From Massilia yuzhufengensis (GTDB taxonomy: Bacteria; Pseudomonadota; Gammaproteobacteria; Burkholderiales; Burkholderiaceae_D): a stretch of DNA of 64,000 bases. The stretch is from NCBI RefSeq assembly GCF_900112225.1, contig NZ_FOLD01000019.1, forward strand, positions 1 to 64,000, written 5' to 3'. Positions 59,118-64,000 of this stretch are shown one piece after another; position 1 is the stretch's first letter, and each line of letters opens with the position of its first letter. A program made the translations under genes and the position numbers. The notes below the pieces were generated by a model. That model searched no databases and had not been told where the DNA came from. It saw nothing but the letters and a program-made list of their open reading frames with translations.

Positions 59118-60707
59118 ATGATCAAATTTTTCCAGCAAGCCGGACTTGCAACGAAACTGTATTCCGCTTTTGCACTCATCCTTGCCGTGACGCTGGTGCT
59201 GGCCGTCTTCGCAGTATCGCGCGTGAACAGCATCGAGCGCGCGCTGCAGGCCGCCGACACGGTGCGCAATGCGGAACTCGAGCCCCTGTACGCCGCGCGC
59301 GAAGCGCTGGCCCAGACCGGCATCGCCGCGCGCAATGCCTATATCTTCAAGGACGAGGCGGCGGCGAAACGCGAACTCGACCTGGTCGATGCGCGCAAGG
59401 CCGAGTACCTGGCGGCCCTCGCCCGCCTCGACCCGGTACTGGCCGATAACCAGCAGTATGCCAAGGTCCGCAGCGGGATGCTGACCATGGCGCGCGAACT
59501 GGAGCGCCCGCGCGCCTTCCGCGCCAGCGGCAACCTCGAAGGCTTCGGTAGCTTCCTGGTAGAGGAGTGCAGCCCCCTGCGGCGCCAGATCGTGGCCGAC
59601 ATCGATGTGCTGCTCAAGAATCTGCAGGTGCACACCGACACCGCAGTAACGGCCGCCAGGGAAGAAGCCAGCGGCGCCCGTTACTGGATCAGCGGCCTGG
59701 GCGCGCTGTCGGTGGCGCTGTGCGTGCTGGTCGGCCTGGTGCTGGTACGCAGCCTGTTGGACCAGCTCGGCGGCGAGCCGGCCTACGCCACCAGCGTGGC
59801 GCGCGCCATCGCCGGCGGCGAGTTGCACCAGCCGGTCGATACCGCGCGTGCCCGGCCGGCCAGCCTGCTGTTCGCCATGAGCGCCATGCGCGACGGCCTG
59901 AGCGGCATTGTCACCAGGGTGCGCGGCGGGACTAACGCCATCGCCTCGGCCTCGGCCGAAATCGCCTCGGGCAACCTCGACCTGTCGAACCGCACCGAGA
60001 CCCAGGCCGCCGCCCTCGCCCAGGTCGCCAGCTCGATGAAGCAGCTGATCGAATCGGTGCGCCAGAATGCCGACTACGCGGCCCAGGCCAGCGCGCTGGC
60101 CACCAATGCCTCCGCCATTTCGGTCAAGGGCGGCGCCGCGGTGGAGGAAGTCGTCACCACCATGCAGTTGATCGACGCATCGTCGAAGAAGATCGTCGAC
60201 ATCATCTCGGTCATCGACGGCATCGCCTTCCAGACCAATATCCTGGCACTGAACGCGGCGGTCGAGGCGGCGCGCGCCGGCGAACAGGGCCGCGGCTTTG
60301 CCGTGGTCGCGAGCGAGGTGCGCAACCTGGCGCAACGCTCGGCAGCGGCAGCAAAAGAAATCAAGGCGCTGATCGAGGATTCGGTAAGCAAGGTCGGCAC
60401 CGGCGCCGCGCTGGTGGGCGAAGCCGGGGAGACGATCCGCAAGGTGGTCGAGGGCGTGCATCGGGTCACCGACATCATGGGCCACATCAGCAGCGCTACC
60501 GGCGCCCAGCGCGCCGACATCGAGCAGGTCGACGGTGCGATCGCGCGCCTGGACGAGATGACGGTCCAGAACGCGGCGCTGGTCGAAGAAGCCGCGGCCG
60601 CGGCGCAGTCGCTGCAGACCCAGGCGGCGGAGCTGGCGGCGGTGGTCAATACCTTCCAGCTGGAAGCGCCCGCAAGTCTGCAGCAGCGCCGGCTGGTTCG
60701 TTCGTAG
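59118..60707 (+). CDS. Methyl-accepting chemotaxis protein
   Basis: 529 residues. TM helices at about 10-32 and 190-212 enclose a periplasmic four-helix-bundle (4HB-MCP) domain. A HAMP linker follows, then the signalling domain with the conserved hairpin [44 protein letters not shown]. The C-terminus lacks an NWETF-type CheR-docking pentapeptide. The AT-rich 140 bases upstream should hold its promoter; no sigma-28 site fits well. No che gene is adjacent. Confidence 0.9.
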   Translation: MIKFFQQAGLATKLYSAFALILAVTLVLAVFAVSRVNSIERALQAADTVRNAELEPLYAAREALAQTGIAARNAYIFKDEAAAKRELDLVDARKAEYLAALARLDPVLADNQQYAKVRSGMLTMARELERPRAFRASGNLEGFGSFLVEECSPLRRQIVADIDVLLKNLQVHTDTAVTAAREEASGARYWISGLGALSVALCVLVGLVLVRSLLDQLGGEPAYATSVARAIAGGELHQPVDTARARPASLLFAMSAMRDGLSGIVTRVRGGTNAIASASAEIASGNLDLSNRTETQAAALAQVASSMKQLIESVRQNADYAAQASALATNASAISVKGGAAVEEVVTTMQLIDASSKKIVDIISVIDGIAFQTNILALNAAVEAARAGEQGRGFAVVASEVRNLAQRSAAAAKEIKALIEDSVSKVGTGAALVGEAGETIRKVVEGVHRVTDIMGHISSATGAQRADIEQVDGAIARLDEMTVQNAALVEEAAAAAQSLQTQAAELAAVVNTFQLEAPASLQQRRLVRS

Positions 60708-60714
60708 CTGCGCA

Positions 60715-60732
60715 AGGCCGCGAAGGCGGCCT
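60715..60732. terminator. Bidirectional hairpin after the chemoreceptor gene
   Basis: A 7-bp stem AGGCCGC/GCGGCCT with a GAAG tetraloop lies between two convergent genes, eight bases after the receptor stop. No U-tract. Confidence 0.5.
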
Positions 60733-60736
60733 CGCG

Positions 60737-62041
60737 CTAGCCAGCCTCGCTGTCGACTTTCGGCACATGCCTGACCAGGATCTGATCGATCCGATAGTGG
60801 TCGACATCGAGCACCTCGAACTTGACGCCCTGGTACACGACGCTGTCGGTCCGCTTCGGCACCTTGCGCAGCATGTACATCATGAAGCCGGCGGCGGTCT
60901 CGTAGTGGTCTTCCTCGGGCAAGCTCTCGATGCCGACGGTGCGCTTGACCTCGCCGACCGGCGTACTGCCGTCGATCAGCCATGATCCATCCTCGCGTTG
61001 CATGATCTGGTCGTCTTCGTCGAGCGGACTGCCCCAGCGCCCCATGACGGTCAGCATGATGTCGCTCAGGGTGATCACACCCATGACCAGGGCGTACTCG
61101 TTGATCACGACGGCAAACGTCTCCTTGCTGGCGCGGAACTTGTCGAGCAGCTCGGACAGGGTCAGCGTGTCGGGGATGATCAGGACGGTGCGAATGCTCG
61201 ATTCATTGAGCTGAAACAGTGATTGCTTGTTCAGGAGCCGTACCAGGATGTCGCGCGTGTCGATGTAGCCGATCACCCGGTCGATCGTGCCATCGCAAAC
61301 GGGAAATTTGGAGTGCGTGGCGATCTTCTGGCGAATGCTCTCTTCGGTCTCGGTCAGGGTGAGGTGCACGATACTGTCGCGATTGGTCATGGCCGATGCG
61401 ACGGAACGCGACTCCAGCTCGAACACGTTCTCGATGAAGTGCTGTTCCTGCTTTTGCAGTACGCCTGCCTGGGCGCCGGCCTCGACGGCAGCAGAGATTT
61501 CGTCGAAGGTGATGCTGTCTTCGCGCGTCATGTCGACCTTGAAAATCCGGAAGATCAGGTTGGCGAGATGATTCAATACCCAGGTCAGGGGCTTGCAGAG
61601 CCGGATGAATACCAGCACCGGACGGATGACCGCCACCGCGATGCGCTCGGGCGCGATCATCGCCAGCCGCTTGGGCATCAGGTCGGCGAACAGGATGAAC
61701 ACGAAGGTGACAAACAGGAAGGACGAGGCAAAGCCGATGTTCTCGAGCGAGGGACCATCGTAGACGCGCGCGATCCAGGCGATGAAGAAGGGCCGCAGGG
61801 CGCCCTCCCCCAGGATGCCGCCGAGGATGGCGATCGCGTTCAGTCCGATCTGGGAGGCGGCGAAAAACTCGGCCGAATGCATCTGGAGCGCCATGACCTT
61901 GAGGGCGCGCTCGTCCCCCGCTTCGGCCAGCAGCTTGAGCTTGATCTTGCGCGCCCCGGCAAAGGCGATCTCCGTCAATGACAGGAAACCCGCCGCCAGC
62001 ACCAGGAGAATCATCATCACTGCATGTTGAAACAAGCTCAC
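60737..62041 (-). CDS. CorC/HlyC-type membrane protein (DUF21-CBS)
   Basis: 434 residues. DUF21/CNNM membrane domain with four helices (about 5-160, with FLSLTEIAFAGARK), a pair of CBS domains (about 215-340, FPVCDGTIDRVIGYIDTRDIL and FAVVINEYALVMGVIT) and a C-terminal transporter-associated domain (DGSTPVGEVKRTVGIE, FEVLDVDHYRIDQILV). Related to Mg2+/Co2+ efflux or resistance proteins. The CBS pair likely binds adenine nucleotides. It stands alone on its strand. Confidence 0.88.
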   Translation of the reverse strand: MSLFQHAVMMILLVLAAGFLSLTEIAFAGARKIKLKLLAEAGDERALKVMALQMHSAEFFAASQIGLNAIAILGGILGEGALRPFFIAWIARVYDGPSLENIGFASSFLFVTFVFILFADLMPKRLAMIAPERIAVAVIRPVLVFIRLCKPLTWVLNHLANLIFRIFKVDMTREDSITFDEISAAVEAGAQAGVLQKQEQHFIENVFELESRSVASAMTNRDSIVHLTLTETEESIRQKIATHSKFPVCDGTIDRVIGYIDTRDILVRLLNKQSLFQLNESSIRTVLIIPDTLTLSELLDKFRASKETFAVVINEYALVMGVITLSDIMLTVMGRWGSPLDEDDQIMQREDGSWLIDGSTPVGEVKRTVGIESLPEEDHYETAAGFMMYMLRKVPKRTDSVVYQGVKFEVLDVDHYRIDQILVRHVPKVDSEAG

Positions 62042-62121
62042 GGGACACCCGAAATCAAACCCAGCGACAATCCGCTGCCAACATTATATGTTTTGCAATT
62101 ATTTATGGCAACGCGCGCGGC

Positions 62122-63315
62122 TCAACCCTCCCCCGGGTGATGAAACACCTGCCTCAGGTAGGCCAGGAAGGTTTCATCGGTACACATCGACTTGCCGGGC
62201 GAATCCGACAGCTTGGCCACCGGCTGCCCATTGCAGCGCGTGAGCTTCATGACGATGTTGAGCGCCTGGAAGGGCGTGTCGTTGGTCAGCTTGGTGCCGA
62301 TACCGAAGCCCAGCATCGTGCGGTCGGCGAAATGGCGGTACAGGCTCAGCGCCTTGGGCACCGTCAGCGCATCCGAGAACACCAGGCGCTTGGTGCGCGC
62401 ATCGATGCGCAGCCGCGCGTAATGCGCCAGCGCTTTCTCGCCCCACTCCACCGGGTCGCCCGAATCGTGGCGCAGGCCGTCGAACAGCTTGGCGAAATAC
62501 AGGTCGAAGTCGTCCAGGAAGGCGTCCATGCCGACCACGTCGGTGAGTGCGGTGCCCAGGTCGCCGCGGTATTCCTGCACCCAGTCTTCCAGCGCGGCTT
62601 TCTGGAAGTCGCGCAGGCGCACGCCGAAGGCCTGGTAGGCCTGCAGGTATTCGTGCGCCATGGTCCCGATGGGCACCAGGCCGTATTTATAGGCCAGGTA
62701 GACGTTCGAGGTGCCCTTGAAGAACTGCGGCAGTTCGCGCGCCAGGGTCGCCACCACTTCGTCGTGCCACTCGCCCGAAAAACGCCGGCGCACACCGAAG
62801 TCAAAGAACTCGAAGGGCGTGGCGCGCGGCGCCTCGCGCGCGAAGGCGCGCAGCTCGTCGACCTTCTGCTGCAGGCGCACGCGCGCCTCGGCGATCGCAA
62901 GCTCGCGGTCGAAGCGGCGGAAATACAGCTCGTTGACGATATAGAGCACGAAGATCTCGAAGCCCATCACGTGTACCAGCGGGCCGGTGGCGCGGATACG
63001 CAGGTGCGGGCCGTCGGTCTCGACGTGGATGAACTTGCGCTGGAAGCGGAACAGCGTGAGCAGGTCGGCGAAGTCGCTCTTGATGAAGCGCAGGCCGCGC
63101 AGGTATGCCACTTCGTCTTCGGTAAACATCAGCGAGCACAGGTGATCGAGCTCGCGCTCCACATCGTCCTTCAACTCGGCCAGCGGGTAGGCCGGCGCGT
63201 TGCGGCAGCGGAACTCGTATTCGCCCACCGCGTCCGGATGGCTGTGCAGCAGCGCCTGCCACATCGTGAACTTGTAGAGATCGGTCTCCAGCAGGCTGCG
63301 GACAACGTGGTTCAT
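62122..63315 (-). CDS. pncB: Nicotinate phosphoribosyltransferase
   Basis: 397 residues, typical size. Joins nicotinate and PRPP with ATP in NAD salvage. [57 protein letters not shown] and [12 protein letters not shown] are diagnostic. GxGTxL provides PRPP contacts. It lies eight bases after the SET-domain gene on the same strand, so the two probably share a transcript. Confidence 0.94.
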   Translation of the reverse strand: MNHVVRSLLETDLYKFTMWQALLHSHPDAVGEYEFRCRNAPAYPLAELKDDVERELDHLCSLMFTEDEVAYLRGLRFIKSDFADLLTLFRFQRKFIHVETDGPHLRIRATGPLVHVMGFEIFVLYIVNELYFRRFDRELAIAEARVRLQQKVDELRAFAREAPRATPFEFFDFGVRRRFSGEWHDEVVATLARELPQFFKGTSNVYLAYKYGLVPIGTMAHEYLQAYQAFGVRLRDFQKAALEDWVQEYRGDLGTALTDVVGMDAFLDDFDLYFAKLFDGLRHDSGDPVEWGEKALAHYARLRIDARTKRLVFSDALTVPKALSLYRHFADRTMLGFGIGTKLTNDTPFQALNIVMKLTRCNGQPVAKLSDSPGKSMCTDETFLAYLRQVFHHPGEG

Positions 63316-63323
63316 CGCGATCC

Positions 63324-63833
63324 TCAGGTGGTGGCGGGCTTCGGCGCGCGCTTGCCGGTTTTCTTCTTGGGGGCGAGCATGGTGCCGGTGCAGCCGGGCG
63401 TGCCGCAGCGGCAGGCGAACAGCTTCTTGAGCGCGGGCGTGTGGCGCTCGTCGTAGATCAGCGCGTAGTTGTAGTTCAGCTCTTCGCCCGCTTCGATGTC
63501 GTGCATCGCGTGGATGTAGACGCGGCCTTCGTCTTCGAAGGCTTCGCAGTTGGGCGAGCAGGCGTGGTTGATCCAGCGCGCCGCATTGCCGCGCCGGCCG
63601 CCGTCGATCACGCGGCCGTCCGCCAGCGTGAAGTAGAAGGTATGGTTGATCGGGCCGCCGGCGTCAAGGGCGCGCTGGGTCGCTTCGTCCCAGGTGATGC
63701 GCTCGCCGCGGTATTCGATGATGCGCTCCCCGGCGCCGATGGGCCGCAGTGCGAACACGCCGTTGCCGTGGACTGGGGAGGTGCGGACTTCGTAGCTGGC
63801 GCTGGCGCCGGCGGAGGGTGTGCGTGGGCTCAT
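63324..63833 (-). CDS. Bacterial SET-domain protein (putative lysine methyltransferase)
   Basis: 169 residues. SET motifs are complete: [35 protein letters not shown] (SAM and substrate) and [15 protein letters not shown] post-SET zinc motif [12 protein letters not shown] follows, and the tail is basic ([12 protein letters not shown]). SET proteins methylate lysines, mostly in eukaryotes; bacterial members occur in several lineages, and some modify histone-like proteins. Target unknown. Upstream of pncB on the same strand. Confidence 0.85.
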   Translation of the reverse strand: MSPRTPSAGASASYEVRTSPVHGNGVFALRPIGAGERIIEYRGERITWDEATQRALDAGGPINHTFYFTLADGRVIDGGRRGNAARWINHACSPNCEAFEDEGRVYIHAMHDIEAGEELNYNYALIYDERHTPALKKLFACRCGTPGCTGTMLAPKKKTGKRAPKPATT

Positions 63834-63946
63834 CGGATCATTATATGGAAGGCGGGGCCGCCCTGCCGGGGGCAGGCCGGGAAATCGGCTGGTCCGCCAT
63901 TATGGAGCCAATCACGGCCCGCATGCCGCACTCTTCCTGCCGCGCG

Positions 63947-64000
63947 TCAAGGCAGGCGCAGGTCCGCGCTGCTGCGCAAGCGCTCCAGGCTCCAGCCGGC
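63947..64000 (-). CDS. Possible C-terminal end of a minus-strand gene
   Basis: An open frame of 17 codons runs from the window edge to a TGA and ends LERLRSSADLRLP. The preceding 100 bases hold no other gene. Too short to identify; it could be chance. Confidence 0.3.
   Translation of the reverse strand, partial: AGWSLERLRSSADLRLP

Overview
The window looks like a chromosomal segment from a GC-rich betaproteobacterium of the Oxalobacteraceae, most plausibly the Massilia/Telluria/Duganella group. The grounds are the strong G/C third-position bias, the complete recC-recB-recD order next to udk, the many large hybrid sensor kinases, and the general gene content. This assignment comes from reading the proteins, not from a search. 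Coding density is high, and many adjacent genes overlap by 4 bases (ATGA), which implies translational coupling. No rRNA, tRNA or CRISPR array was recognised.

Left part (1-19 kb). The left edge cuts through the end of an IS1595-like transposase. After it come a PbpG-type peptidase and then a long minus-strand run: CHASE hybrid kinase, udk, recC, recB, recD, an alpha/beta hydrolase, a small membrane protein and an RDD protein. RecBCD repairs double-strand breaks and its reading frames look complete. A prolyl-oligopeptidase runs the other way and ends on the same CTAG as the quorum-sensing synthase gene.

Quorum sensing and signalling (19-27 kb). luxI, a small RsaL-like repressor gene and luxR are arranged as in the Pseudomonas las locus. 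The luxI promoter carries a las-type box and an RsaL-type palindrome. Next is a 1633-residue soluble kinase built on an array of near-identical 92-residue HAMP units with three receiver domains. It is coupled to a degenerate CheR-like protein.

Accessory and scarred region (26.9-35.9 kb). A two-gene module that looks like toxin-antitoxin (ADP-ribosyltransferase-like toxin) sits between glpD and a GST gene. It is bracketed by two diverged copies of the glpD/GST junction. A deletion scar joins a truncated FAD oxidoreductase to a patatin tail. An HD phosphohydrolase/Sir2 pair follows, then a UvrD-type helicase flanked by two copies of a roughly 95-bp repeat with three DnaA-box-like sites each.

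Metabolism and stress (35.9-52.8 kb). This part holds a split chromate transporter, FghA, and a stress-like cluster (Hsp20, phosphoribosyltransferase, a membrane-anchored protein, an erythromycin-esterase-family protein). It continues with a diguanylate cyclase and an IorAB-type molybdenum hydroxylase. A 1.2-kb segment bounded by perfect 36-bp inverted repeats lies just downstream of an aromatic-CoA operon (monooxygenase/reductase fusion, enoyl-CoA hydratase, acyl-CoA dehydrogenase, RidA).

Right part (52.9-64 kb). A dCache hybrid kinase, topoisomerase IB coupled to a royal-jelly-type beta-propeller protein, a DUF4019-like protein, an HTH-GAF regulator, a chemoreceptor, a CorC/HlyC-type transporter, PncB and a bacterial SET-domain protein close the window.
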